From the NCBI GenBank assembly GCA_937889225.1, contig CALAST010000017.1, forward strand, positions 1 to 53,569: a DNA stretch of 53,569 nt. Direction: 5' to 3'. Of the stretch, positions 8,662 to 16,436 are shown piece by piece. The notes beneath the pieces are model-generated. The model saw nothing but the letters and a program-made list of their open reading frames with translations. It had not been told where the DNA came from and did not search any database. A program made the position numbers and the translations under genes. This DNA comes from an uncultured Lachnobacterium sp. (GTDB lineage Bacteria; Bacillota; Clostridia; Lachnospirales; Lachnospiraceae). Numbering within the stretch: position 1 is the stretch's first letter; every line of letters starts with the position of its first letter.

Positions 8662-9786
8662 TTACGCCTTAAATCCCAATTTTTCCAAAACATAATTAAA
8701 ATATGTGACTTTATCGTACTGAATTCTGGCAACTGCGGTCATACCATTCACAATATCTACTTTATCACCGGCTTGACTAACCATATAATCGGTATCCATG
8801 TCTACCAACACACGAAATACCTGTGTTGCAGAGCCATTTTCTCCTTGCTGTGTTGTCACATTGCTGTCAATCTGTTTGACTGTACCGCTAATTGTTCCAT
8901 AAACAGTCTGTGAAAGTCCATCTATTACTATCTGAACTGTATCCCCTTCGTGCATACGTGCCATATCTGCGGTAGAAACATAAGCTTCGATAACTCTTTT
9001 TGCATTTTCCGGTGTAATGGTAGCTACGGTAGTCGTTGCTTGAACCACCATACCACTCTTATAATCTGCTAACATATGTAATCTTCCGGATACCGTTGCT
9101 TTTACCACATAAGCTTCCTGACCGCTGGTAGTCGCAGATAACTGGGCATCAATAGAAGCGATTTGCAGCTTGGCTTCCTGAATAGCACTTTCTGCGGACT
9201 GAATGGCAGAATAGTAGATTTCCGATATTTTACCTTGGTTTTTGACAATTTCAGCTTCGATTTGTTCATCAGAATAGCCATATGCCTTGTAAGTACTGGT
9301 GTCTAATGTACTTTGTTCAATTTTGGATTTGTATGCTTCAAAGGAACTGTAATATAACTCATCATTGGGATTTGCGGCATCAAAATAGTTTGTATCATCT
9401 TTGATTGATTGAACTAATTTTTCATTTTGTTCGATTTGTTTTTCATAAGCGATACGGTTATTTTCTAATTGTTCCTTTTGCAAATCGTAATCGGTGCTTT
9501 TGACAGTGAAAAGAATGTCTCCTGCTTCGACTAACATTCCCTCTGTCATATTGCAATGTTCGATTTCTCCGGTGTAGGTACACATGACATAGTTAGCATT
9601 TGTGTTTGTTACGGTGCCTTGTGCTTGAATCGTGTAGACTTTTGGGGTTTTGATACTCCAAACAATGGCTAGTCCTAAAAAGAAACAAAAAATTAAAATT
9701 AATAAATACCCAAATAAAGGAGGATTTCTATCAAATAATATTTGACTATCTTTTAAATTTTCTAATGATTTTATATGTTTTCTCAT
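8662..9786 (-). CDS. HlyD-family bacteriocin secretion adaptor
   Basis: The 374-residue membrane-fusion-type protein has one N-terminal membrane helix (about 25-46), followed by a lipoyl-like half motif (YTGEIEHCNMTEGMLVEAGDILFTV), a long coiled-coil region and the return lipoyl/beta-barrel half (VKATVSGRLHMLADYKSGMVV and IEAYVSTADMARMHEGD). Such proteins pair with C39-type ABC exporters for peptide secretion; here the exporter is at 11785-14040. The ATG at 9786 overlaps the stop of the preceding gene by one base, so translation is probably coupled. The order along the minus strand is membrane protein, 158-residue protein, HlyD, Ig-like protein, forming one operon. Confidence 0.9.
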   Translation of the reverse strand: MRKHIKSLENLKDSQILFDRNPPLFGYLLILIFCFFLGLAIVWSIKTPKVYTIQAQGTVTNTNANYVMCTYTGEIEHCNMTEGMLVEAGDILFTVKSTDYDLQKEQLENNRIAYEKQIEQNEKLVQSIKDDTNYFDAANPNDELYYSSFEAYKSKIEQSTLDTSTYKAYGYSDEQIEAEIVKNQGKISEIYYSAIQSAESAIQEAKLQIASIDAQLSATTSGQEAYVVKATVSGRLHMLADYKSGMVVQATTTVATITPENAKRVIEAYVSTADMARMHEGDTVQIVIDGLSQTVYGTISGTVKQIDSNVTTQQGENGSATQVFRVLVDMDTDYMVSQAGDKVDIVNGMTAVARIQYDKVTYFNYVLEKLGFKA

Positions 9787-10262
9787 TAATTAACTCTCTC
9801 CATGAATACATCTGCAACAATAGTATCATCATCTTCATTACTATTTACAAAAATAGTATAACTATTGCCTTTGAGCAAAATATCTTTTTCAAATGCTTCT
9901 AACTGAATTTTATCATATGCAAATTTCAGCTTACTTTCAGAACCAATATATCGACAATACATACAATTAGGAATACGGACTAAAGATTCCATAATATAAG
10001 GATATTCTACCTTATGTATATATTCTTTACATTGTAACATGAAAAATGTTTCTATATCTGTTTTTCCTTCTTTATCTACAAATGAATTAACTAAACTAAT
10101 AAATGGTCCAATTTGAATAGTTCCCTTAGCTTTTATATAATTTTGCATCTTATTAAGTACTATTTTAAAATCAATCTCCTCATCTTTTTCCCATTCTATT
10201 TTATACTTTAATACATTAGATAATTTTAATATTCTATTTTCATATAGTTGCAGTTTAGCCAT
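9786..10262 (-). CDS. Unknown 158-residue cytosolic protein in the bacteriocin operon
   Basis: The start is ATG at 10262 (MAKLQLYENR), chosen because GGGGAGAGG lies just upstream; a longer TTG form is less likely. No signal peptide or membrane segment is visible. The alternation of beta-like stretches, with the phrases GPFISLVNSF, PYIMESLVRIPNC and IVADVFMERVN, vaguely recalls the GyrI/DUF5085-like effector-binding fold, but this is not a firm identification. It overlaps the membrane-protein gene by eight bases upstream and touches HlyD downstream. An immunity or regulatory role in the peptide system is possible from context only. Confidence 0.65.
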   Translation of the reverse strand: MAKLQLYENRILKLSNVLKYKIEWEKDEEIDFKIVLNKMQNYIKAKGTIQIGPFISLVNSFVDKEGKTDIETFFMLQCKEYIHKVEYPYIMESLVRIPNCMYCRYIGSESKLKFAYDKIQLEAFEKDILLKGNSYTIFVNSNEDDDTIVADVFMERVN

Positions 10263-11058
10263 TTCCTCTCCCCTCAACAGTTTCTAATTTTATAACTGAA
10301 GATATCTTACATATATACATCACACTTGCTAATACACTTAAAAGCAAAAAAATAGTTTTTTCCATTAATATGTCATATGCTTTCAACCATAAGCTACTTA
10401 TAAAATAATATATATGTATGATACTAATACTCAAAAATATAATAAATATATCTTTATTTTCTAAATTATTTTTTAATATTTTTCTCATTGATTTAACATA
10501 ATAAAAACAACATAAAAATGAAACACCAAAAGATGATAGCACCATTATTTCACTTACCCATTTTATTGTATCATTAGTATAAACCATAATATTTACTGCA
10601 TTTGAAATTGAAGAAAAAACTACTAATAGTACACTTATAGGTAAATCCTTTTCCATTTGCACAATAATATCTTTTTGTCCTTCTATTTGTTTGAAATTAA
10701 TTATAATTCTCATTATTATAAATACACAACTGTATATACCCAACGACACAAACACTTTATCAAATTGTTCTAAATACATATATATAGAAAACATAATATA
10801 TTCAGCTAGACACATAACTGCCCATCCCATTGAATATGTCCTCGGATTTTTTTCATTATACTCCTCGTATCTTATTGGAGACCAAAGGAAAAACATACAT
10901 ATCCAATCAAATCCAGCACGAATAAAAATACTTATATAATTTGATATTTGTAATGTACTACAACTAATAGAATTAATTGTATACATAAGAACTATATCAC
11001 AGAGCATTATTAAAAGTACTATTTCTCTAACAAATAAGTTTTTTCTTATTTTCTGCAT
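10255..11058 (-). CDS. Polytopic membrane protein in the bacteriocin operon, possible immunity protein
   Basis: The 267-residue protein has about eight hydrophobic segments spread from residue 10 to 255, with only short charged loops. No motif of a kinase, protease or transporter is visible, so no family is assigned. The ATG at 11058 has AGGAGAG upstream. It is the first gene of the run leading to HlyD and follows the double-glycine peptide gene after a repeat-rich gap. An unusual palindrome overlaps the -35 position of its probable promoter. Multi-pass membrane proteins beside bacteriocins often provide self-immunity, but this is inference here. Its base composition is markedly more AT-rich than that of the neighbours. 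Confidence 0.65.
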   Translation of the reverse strand: MQKIRKNLFVREIVLLIMLCDIVLMYTINSISCSTLQISNYISIFIRAGFDWICMFFLWSPIRYEEYNEKNPRTYSMGWAVMCLAEYIMFSIYMYLEQFDKVFVSLGIYSCVFIIMRIIINFKQIEGQKDIIVQMEKDLPISVLLVVFSSISNAVNIMVYTNDTIKWVSEIMVLSSFGVSFLCCFYYVKSMRKILKNNLENKDIFIIFLSISIIHIYYFISSLWLKAYDILMEKTIFLLLSVLASVMYICKISSVIKLETVEGRGNG

Positions 11059-11116
11059 ATATTTATATCTCTCCTATTTTTACTTAAGAATAATTGATAA
11101 ATTTTTATTTCATAAT

Positions 11117-11157
11117 ATTATAATATAAATCTACATATGAGTTCGAACTCATATGTA
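11117..11157 (-). promoter_or_regulatory. Probable promoter with 26-bp perfect palindromic operator
   Basis: On the minus strand a TATAAT (11117-11122) lies about 60 bases upstream of the ATG at 11058. The -35 position at 17-bp spacing falls in the centre of a perfect 26-bp palindrome (11132-11157, half-site TACATATGAGTTC). No consensus -35 hexamer is present, which fits control by a dimeric DNA-binding protein. Confidence 0.5.
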
Positions 11158-11168
11158 CTACTTCAGTA

Positions 11169-11232
11169 AAGCGTTCATTCGCAATCCGCTTTCGCTACTT
11201 GTCAGTTGGAGCTTTTCAATCTCCAACTGACA
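11169..11232 (+). repeat. Dispersed hairpin repeat copy 2 followed by a second hairpin
   Basis: ATTCGCA loop, ATCCGCTT arm and TTCGCTACTTG tail (11177-11201) are identical to the 49645-49674 copy in reverse orientation; the left arm (AAGCGTTC) has decayed. Immediately after it, GTCAGTTGGAG and CTCCAACTGAC (11201-11231) form a perfect 11-bp stem. Confidence 0.6.
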
Positions 11233-11256
11233 CAAAAATCTACCAAATCCACCACT

Positions 11257-11303
11257 TAATGCTCCACGCATTTGAAGTGGAGGATTATTTGTTCTACGTT
11301 CAA
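11257..11303. repeat. Dispersed repeat B, second copy
   Basis: This block, ending right at the stop codon of the peptide gene, matches the inserted block at 6898-6945 (shared core GGATT.TTTGTTCTAC.TTCAA). It contains CCACTT and AAGTGG as inverted arms. Confidence 0.55.
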
Positions 11304-11690
11304 CTATTTACCTTTATAAATACGTTTAGCAACATCACTACAGAACACATAAGCTCCTACTCCTGCAAGAATAGTAGTTACCGCACAAAGAATTATATCT
11401 GCATACTTAGTTATCCATGCCACAATTCTAGTGACTGCTGCTGATGCCTTACTTGCTACTGTTTTAACAAAAGCTGATTCCGACATGCCTGTAACTGTTG
11501 AACCAAACTTAATGGCAGCATTTAGGGCATTAAGAACTACACCTACAGTCCCACAAACACTAACAATAGCTTTTCCCACTTTAGCTGCAGTTTCCCAAGA
11601 TATTCCACCATCAACATAAGTCATCTCATCTTCAGTCATTACCGCATAACTGCTCGGCATTACTAATGCACCATCGTAACACATTTCCAT
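11304..11690 (-). CDS. Double-glycine leader bacteriocin-like peptide
   Basis: The 128-residue precursor starts MEMCYDGALVMPSSYAV and carries the leader end MTEDEMTYVDGG, with the Gly-Gly at 28-29, matching the double-glycine leaders cut by C39 peptidases. The mature part would be 99 residues. It is rich in Ala, Val and Ile, with three likely amphipathic or hydrophobic helices (VGKAIVSVCGTVGVVLNALN, the VKTVASKASAAVTRIVAWI region, and IILCAVTTILAGVGAYVF) and a basic end RIYKGK. This suits a membrane-active class II-type bacteriocin or a similar secreted peptide. The start has a strong AAGGAGG site. It lies directly downstream of its presumed exporter and carries its own conserved upstream element. 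The spectrum, immunity and exact family are unknown. Confidence 0.85.
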   Translation of the reverse strand: MEMCYDGALVMPSSYAVMTEDEMTYVDGGISWETAAKVGKAIVSVCGTVGVVLNALNAAIKFGSTVTGMSESAFVKTVASKASAAVTRIVAWITKYADIILCAVTTILAGVGAYVFCSDVAKRIYKGK

Positions 11691-11730
11691 ATTGTGTTCC
11701 TCCTTTTCTTTTCGTTTTTGTTCTCCTCCC

Positions 11731-11782
11731 CCGTTTGCAACCGGTTTTGGAATTTTATTTATGTAAAAGCTTTTTACATCAC
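11731..11782 (-). promoter_or_regulatory. Conserved upstream element A (shared with 23461-23506)
   Basis: In the gene's direction the block reads a near-palindrome ATGTAAAAAGCTTTTACAT, a short AT spacer, then AACCGGTTGCAAAC, ending 40 bases before the ATG of the double-glycine peptide. The same block, with a 5-base shorter spacer and a few changes, lies 49 bases before the ATG of the Sec-secreted protein at 22956-23411. No sigma-A hexamers are obvious in it, so it is probably an activator site or part of an activator-dependent promoter. The LytTR regulator at 15724 is a candidate but is not shown. Confidence 0.6.
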
Positions 11783-11784
11783 AT

Positions 11785-14040
11785 TTAGGTATAACTCATA
11801 ACTCCTTCTGCATCTTCATCAACAATACTATCCATTTCTGAAACAATATCCTCATCTTCCTCAATCTGAAAATTCCCCTGCTGCATCTCCCAAAGCTTAT
11901 AATACTGCCCTTTCATCTCCAGCAATTCCTCATGTGTTCCTTGTTCCACAATCTGCCCTTTGTCCAACACAATAATCACATCGCAATTCTTCACAGTCGC
12001 CAGTCTATGTGCGATAATGAGCATCGATTTCTTTTTGAACTTGTTATAAATCATATCAAAAATAATATTTTCTGTTGCAAAATCCAAATTACTGGTACTT
12101 TCGTCCATAATATAAAACTCATTTTCTTTCAAAAATGCCCTTGCAAGAGCAATCCTCTGTTTTTCTCCACCACTCAAGCCATTTCCGGCTTCTTCTAAAA
12201 ACGTATAATACTGCATTGGCAATCGCTTAATAAACTCATGTGCATCCGCTGCTTTTGCTGCTTCTTTCACTTCTTCCAAGGTTGCACTTTGTCTGCTGAC
12301 ACGAATATTGTCAAAAATACTCTTGGAAAAAAGTTCAATATTCTGTGGTACATAAGAAATTACCCTTCGCAAAGAATCATTTTTATAATCTTGAATGTTC
12401 ACACCATCAATTGTAATTTCCCCTTCTTCTACTTCATAATATTTCAACAATAACTTTGCAATCGTAGATTTTCCACTGCCACTTGCTCCAACCAATGCCA
12501 CTTTTTTGCCTTTTGGAATGGTAAAACTCACATCGGATAAAGCCGGTTTTCGATTTCCGTATCGAAATGTAACATGTGAAAAACAAATATCTCCTTCTAC
12601 TTTCTCAATCTCCTGATACAGCTTATCTTTCTCCATACTTCCATCCATTCCGGCTTCTCTTTCATAATCCAAAATTTCCGAAAGACGTTTCATGGAAATA
12701 TTTGCTTCCTGAATGGATAACTGTAAACTTACTAAATTTCCAATTGGTTCCATAAAGTAGCCTGCCAATGTAGAAAATGCCATATAGCTTCCCAATGTCA
12801 TATCACTATTAATTACTTGTGTAATACCTACATACATCAGAACTAAATTTCCCAAACTTGAAATTACATTGGAAATTGTCCCCTGCACATTGGATAACAT
12901 ACTTTCTTTATAACTAATCCGAAGTGACTTAATATATTCTCTTTCAATACATTCCAATTCTATATCTTCATTTGCATTTCCCTTAATTGTTTCTACTGCC
13001 CTTAAACCTTCAATAATCTCTGAATTAAGGATTCCTGCTTGTTGCATTTGTTCTTCATTGATTTTCTTATAAGGTTGCTTAAAGATAAACACAAGTAAGA
13101 TACTGATTGCTGTCATAAACAGAATAATTCCAAACAATTTCATATTCATCTGCGAAAGTATCACGCCTGTAATAAGTGCCATTGTGATATCCATAATTAA
13201 GGATAATGCAATGTTAGTAAAAATATCTTTAATGGTAAATGCATCGGAAAATCTGGTGGTAATATCACCTGTTTTTCTGGAAGCAAAAAACTTCATGGGA
13301 AGTTTATAAATATGTTCAAAATATCCCAACATTAACGGAATATCAATTTTCATGGATAAGTGTACCAATATCCATTGTCTTACAAAGCTCACCGTTGTCT
13401 GTGTCAATGAAATTCCCAAAAAGACAAGGAGCATTATTTTTAATACATCTTTTTGCTGATAGGGTAATATTTCATCATAGATAATATTGTTAAATAATGA
13501 CGATAAAATCCCAAGTACCGTAATCAGAAAAGAAGCAAGTACCGCATAGAAAAACAGTTTTTTCTGTGGCAAGAGAAGTTTCAGATAACGGTCAAACATT
13601 TTTGTACCTTTTAACTTCCCGGCTACAAATTCCTGATTTGGTTTTAACAAAAGCATTGCTCCTGTGAAATTCTTATAAAATTCATCTATCTCCATTCGTT
13701 GTAAGTCTTTTGCCGGGTCTCCTACAACGACATATTTTTCGGTAATCTTAAAAATAACTACAAAATGCGAAAGTCCTTCTTTTGTAATGACATTAGCAAT
13801 CGCCGGAAGCGTATATTTACTAAGAAATCCTTCCCTATCTATACGTACCGCCTGTGACATAAAGCCGAGTTCTTCTGCACATTTGGAAAGACCAATCAGA
13901 TTTGTTCCTTTTAAGTCCGTTCCCATCATGTCACGCAACCTTGTAATCGTTGTTTCTTTCTTATAATGCAGGCAAACCATTGCCATACATGCGGCTGCAC
14001 AGTCTGTAGCATCATGTTGTTTTATAAATGTATATCTCAT
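11785..14040 (-). CDS. C39-peptidase-containing ABC exporter (PCAT) for double-glycine peptides
   Basis: The 751-residue protein has three parts. The N-terminal C39 cysteine peptidase carries Q8, catalytic C14 (KQHDATDCAAACMA), H92 (LSHFVV) and D108 (GDPA). A six-helix ABC transmembrane domain spans roughly 155-450. The ATPase has Walker A GASGSGKST at 518, signature LSGGEKQ near 622, Walker B D646-E647 and a switch histidine in IIAHRLATV. It should cut the leader after Gly-Gly while exporting the peptide. The presumed cargo lies 94 bases downstream, and the HlyD partner is 2 kb further. An acidic C-terminal tail of about 30 residues is unusual. TGAGGAAACAAG precedes the ATG, and a promoter is visible at 14136-14164. 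Confidence 0.95.
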   Translation of the reverse strand: MRYTFIKQHDATDCAAACMAMVCLHYKKETTITRLRDMMGTDLKGTNLIGLSKCAEELGFMSQAVRIDREGFLSKYTLPAIANVITKEGLSHFVVIFKITEKYVVVGDPAKDLQRMEIDEFYKNFTGAMLLLKPNQEFVAGKLKGTKMFDRYLKLLLPQKKLFFYAVLASFLITVLGILSSLFNNIIYDEILPYQQKDVLKIMLLVFLGISLTQTTVSFVRQWILVHLSMKIDIPLMLGYFEHIYKLPMKFFASRKTGDITTRFSDAFTIKDIFTNIALSLIMDITMALITGVILSQMNMKLFGIILFMTAISILLVFIFKQPYKKINEEQMQQAGILNSEIIEGLRAVETIKGNANEDIELECIEREYIKSLRISYKESMLSNVQGTISNVISSLGNLVLMYVGITQVINSDMTLGSYMAFSTLAGYFMEPIGNLVSLQLSIQEANISMKRLSEILDYEREAGMDGSMEKDKLYQEIEKVEGDICFSHVTFRYGNRKPALSDVSFTIPKGKKVALVGASGSGKSTIAKLLLKYYEVEEGEITIDGVNIQDYKNDSLRRVISYVPQNIELFSKSIFDNIRVSRQSATLEEVKEAAKAADAHEFIKRLPMQYYTFLEEAGNGLSGGEKQRIALARAFLKENEFYIMDESTSNLDFATENIIFDMIYNKFKKKSMLIIAHRLATVKNCDVIIVLDKGQIVEQGTHEELLEMKGQYYKLWEMQQGNFQIEEDEDIVSEMDSIVDEDAEGVMSYT

Positions 14041-14115
14041 CTTGTTTCCTCAAATATTTTTTGAGCTTTTTCTTTTTGCTTATTTTTATTTTTTTAGTTA
14101 CTTATTTTACAAAGA

Positions 14116-14203
14116 CTATTGCAGTAAGGGGAAATATTATAAAATATGACTTGGCAAGATACAAAAAATTTATCGCTTGTGTAATATTTGCTTATTGCAA
14201 TAG
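14116..14203 (-). promoter_or_regulatory. Exporter promoter enclosed by a long inverted repeat
   Basis: On the minus strand TTGTAT (14159-14164), a 17-bp spacer and TATAAT (14136-14141) form a good sigma-A promoter for the exporter gene. It lies inside an imperfect 22-bp inverted repeat: CTATTGCAGTAAG at 14116 with CTATTGCAATAAG read back from 14203, both followed by AAATATTA. The repeat could be an operator or, for transcripts of agrB, a hairpin beyond its stop codon. Confidence 0.6.
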
Positions 14204-14214
14204 CCTTTGCATTT

Positions 14215-14799
14215 TTACGCTTTTGTAGACATTTTTTTACAAACTGATTTTATGATACATGGCAACTGCAATCCTGCTGATAAAAGAAGTCCTATACTTA
14301 TGCATACTGCAATTCTTTTCAAGTTTCCAAATAGCAATATAAAATGTAAAACCATACACAATAACGCTAACTTTATCGTTATATTTTTATACATCCCTAT
14401 TTCTTCCTGCTCTAATCTGCGATTTTCGGAATCAATCGGACTAAAGATTGCCAAACTAATCACTGCTACTATTGTAAATACACTAAACCATATGGAGTAT
14501 TCTATATGTGACGCAACAGAAATACACATCACAAGCAACATACAGGAACAGAAAAAACATACTACTGCACTTTTTGCATGATAGCCTCCACTAAATTTTC
14601 GAATAAGCATAAATGGAATAATTAAAATAATCCCTTCCATTAATGCACCCATAAAAGCTCCTATAATAAGAACAAGGAATAATGGTGCTATGGTAATTCC
14701 CATACTATAGAGAGCATATTCATAAAGTTCTCTATCTGAAGGTACAATTGCTCCATTTTTAATTAACCAGTTTGTAATTTTACTAGCACAGATATTCAT
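14215..14799 (-). CDS. agrB: AgrB-type peptide-processing membrane protease
   Basis: The 194-residue polytopic membrane protein has the AgrB cysteine-protease pair: H74 in FSGGYHA and C81, seven residues later, matching the spacing of His77 and Cys84 in Staphylococcus aureus. The conserved RKFSGGYH region follows the first two helices, and about five membrane segments are visible. It should cleave and cyclise the AgrD precursor to make an autoinducing peptide. The ATG overlaps the last base of the agrD stop codon (TAATG), a tight translational coupling. The kinase and regulator genes are encoded divergently from 15.7 kb. The gene symbol reflects family membership. Confidence 0.92.
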   Translation of the reverse strand: MNICASKITNWLIKNGAIVPSDRELYEYALYSMGITIAPLFLVLIIGAFMGALMEGIILIIPFMLIRKFSGGYHAKSAVVCFFCSCMLLVMCISVASHIEYSIWFSVFTIVAVISLAIFSPIDSENRRLEQEEIGMYKNITIKLALLCMVLHFILLFGNLKRIAVCISIGLLLSAGLQLPCIIKSVCKKMSTKA

Positions 14800-14951
14800 T
14801 ATTTACTTTTCTTAAAACGTGCCAGTTCTTTTGGTGCTTTTGGTTGATGTACAATGATAGAAGAAGCTGAATTTGCATCTGTTTGTAAAAATATCGTTGC
14901 CACATTTGCTACTGTTTTTGCTATTTTTTTTGATACTCCTTTTCGTTTCAT
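14799..14951 (-). CDS. agrD: AgrD-like autoinducing peptide precursor
   Basis: This 50-residue frame begins MKRKGVSKKIAKTVANVATI, an amphipathic basic helix as in AgrD, and ends in the charged recognition segment QPKAPKELARFKK. The QPK.P..L tail is typical of clostridial AgrD and cyclic lactone autoinducer precursors. Between them lies NSASSIIVH, with no cysteine anywhere in the protein. By alignment with the Listeria pattern CFMFV/YEPKSP, the ring would be S30-S31-I32-I33-V34 closed as a serine lactone, with a five-residue ring starting at S31 as the alternative. The stop codon overlaps the agrB start. A weak ribosome site (AAAGGA) lies upstream of the ATG at 14951. It is too short for many gene finders, and an overlapping frame on the same strand at 14812-15000 is not the gene. 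Confidence 0.85.
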   Translation of the reverse strand: MKRKGVSKKIAKTVANVATIFLQTDANSASSIIVHQPKAPKELARFKKSK

Positions 14952-15267
14952 AAAACTCACTCATTCCTTTCATTTTATTCAAGTCAAATAATGAAAACAT
15001 TTCGTTTCACACTATTTACTTTTTAATTTTCTGCTACAACGGAATATTACCATAAATTTTAAAAAAAGTGATAGGTTTTGCATGAAACGACAATTTCTGC
15101 CATATTTTGGTTATAAATTTACTGTTTCACTTAAAAATCCCATCTGTTATAGAATATAACAACTAATAAGTTATTTTTATTACCGTTAATAAAGAACTAT
15201 TCTATATCAGTTTGTTCTACTTTTTGTTTTGAATTGCTAATATCATTATAAAAAGAGGTGATTTTCA
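14952..15267. other. Divergent control region between agrD and the XRE remnant
   Basis: About 315 AT-rich bases without a gene. Three GTTTCA or TGAAAC motifs (near 15004, 15083 and 15124) are spaced irregularly in it. An autoinducer-controlled agrD promoter would be expected here, but no convincing hexamers or LytTR direct repeats could be picked out by eye. Confidence 0.4.
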
Positions 15268-15618
15268 TTGGAACAACAATATATTGATATGGGGAAACGC
15301 ATAACTGCGAGAAGAAAAGAATTAAAAATCAAACAAAGTGAACTTGCTGAACTACTCAATATTTCCAACAATCACATGTCTTCCATCGAAACCTGAAAAG
15401 GAAAACCCAGTTTAGATACCTTTATTGCAATTTGCGATACTCTAAAAGTAACACCTGACTATTTACTCTTAGGAAGTATGCATGCAGATAATGTATCCCA
15501 AAATATAATTGATAAATTAAAACTTTGTACGCATAATGACCTTTGGGTGATACAACACCTCCTTGAAGCCATGGTTCAAAGAAATAGTTCTAACTGGAAT
15601 GAACAAAATCATATCTAA
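15268..15618 (+). pseudogene. XRE-family regulator gene interrupted by an in-frame TGA
   Basis: A frame starting at TTG 15268, with AGAGGTG upstream, encodes MEQQYIDMGKRITARRKELK and a standard helix-turn-helix (QSELAELLNISNNHMSSIET). It then meets TGA at 15394-15396 and continues in frame with KGKPSLDTFIAICDTLKVTPDYLLLG to a TAA at 15616. Family members have a glycine at the interrupted position (ET-G-KGKPSLDT), so a single GGA-to-TGA change explains it. The whole would have been a 116-residue repressor placed between agrD and the response regulator. It is most likely inactivated, unless the base is a sequencing error or the stop is read through. Confidence 0.75.
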
Positions 15619-15723
15619 CTACCAAAATGTTGCAAAATTTGTCTTTTCATACATTCTATATTGCTTTTTACTTCCTCTGTTTTGTATACTACCATTAACA
15701 ATACCAAACAGAGGAATTTATCT

Positions 15724-16431
15724 ATGCGAATCCTTATCTGCGATGACGATAATTTAATTACAGAACAATTATATAACTATCTTTGTGAATTTTTTGACCG
15801 ATATAAACTAAAATGTCCCGAAATAGTGACTTATTCAAACGGAGATGCTTTACTAACCGATTCAGAAGAAAAAGATATTGTATTCTTAGATATCGAAATG
15901 CCCGGAGTAAATGGCATTTTTACGGGAAATGAATTAAAAAAAGAAAATCCTGAAGTAATAATTTTTATTATTACTTCTTTTATGGAATATTTGGATGAAG
16001 CTATGCGTTTTCATGTTTTCCGTTATTTATCTAAACCGATTGATAAAATGCGTCTTTTTCGAAATTTAAAAGATGCCTTGCAATTATACACTACCACGCA
16101 TACCAAAACAATCATTGAAACAAAACAAGGTGTACATACTGTTTTCACCAATGATATTATCTGTGTAGAAGCAAAATCCCGAAAAGTTATACTATATACC
16201 ATTTTGGGAAACTTTGAATCCATTCATCCTATTCAATATTGGTTGGATGTACTTCATGAGCATTGTTTTTTTCAATCTCATCGCAGTTATATTGTAAACT
16301 TTGCTTATGTTTGTGATTTTACTAATTCCGTGATACATCTTTATAATCACCAATTTACAGCTTATTTAACACGCAGAAAATATACGGAATTTAAAGAAAC
16401 TTATTTTCTTTACATGGAAAGTACGAGGTAA
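15724..16431 (+). CDS. LytTR-family response regulator (AgrA-like)
   Basis: The ATG at 15724 (MRILICDDDN) is chosen over upstream frames because AGAGGAA lies before it and the receiver domain begins at once. The 235-residue protein has a CheY-like receiver (acidic D7-D9, phospho-acceptor D56 in VFLDIEMPG, and conserved K near 106 in YLSKPID) and a C-terminal LytTR DNA-binding domain (about 130-235, with HRSYIVNF). It should be phosphorylated by the kinase that follows 5 bases downstream and activate target promoters by binding direct repeats. Its targets probably include agrDB and the peptide genes nearby. Confidence 0.92.
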   Translation: MRILICDDDNLITEQLYNYLCEFFDRYKLKCPEIVTYSNGDALLTDSEEKDIVFLDIEMPGVNGIFTGNELKKENPEVIIFIITSFMEYLDEAMRFHVFRYLSKPIDKMRLFRNLKDALQLYTTTHTKTIIETKQGVHTVFTNDIICVEAKSRKVILYTILGNFESIHPIQYWLDVLHEHCFFQSHRSYIVNFAYVCDFTNSVIHLYNHQFTAYLTRRKYTEFKETYFLYMESTR

Positions 16432-16436
16432 AACAG

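Noticed and set aside
7086..8732. Longer start (8732) for the Ig-like protein
   Set aside because: The extra 29 residues lie inside the HlyD gene and would hide the signal peptide.
8269..8913. Serine/valine-rich plus-strand frame opposite the Ig-like gene
   Set aside because: It is the antisense of the Glu/Thr repeat region and the HlyD end.
11731..11782. Simple terminator of the exporter gene
   Set aside because: The same block occurs at 23461-23506 with no gene ending there, and no T-run follows the stem, so a regulatory reading fits better.
11731..11782. VirR-box or standard LytTR direct repeats
   Set aside because: Matches to the published consensus are poor at several positions, so no specific regulator is asserted.
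14812..15000. 62-codon frame overlapping agrD on the same strand
   Set aside because: The other frame gives a typical AgrD-like precursor with its stop coupled to agrB; this one has no such features.
15394..15396. Recoded TGA (selenocysteine or read-through)
   Set aside because: No SECIS-like hairpin or supporting context is seen and the expected residue is glycine; a nonsense mutation is simpler.
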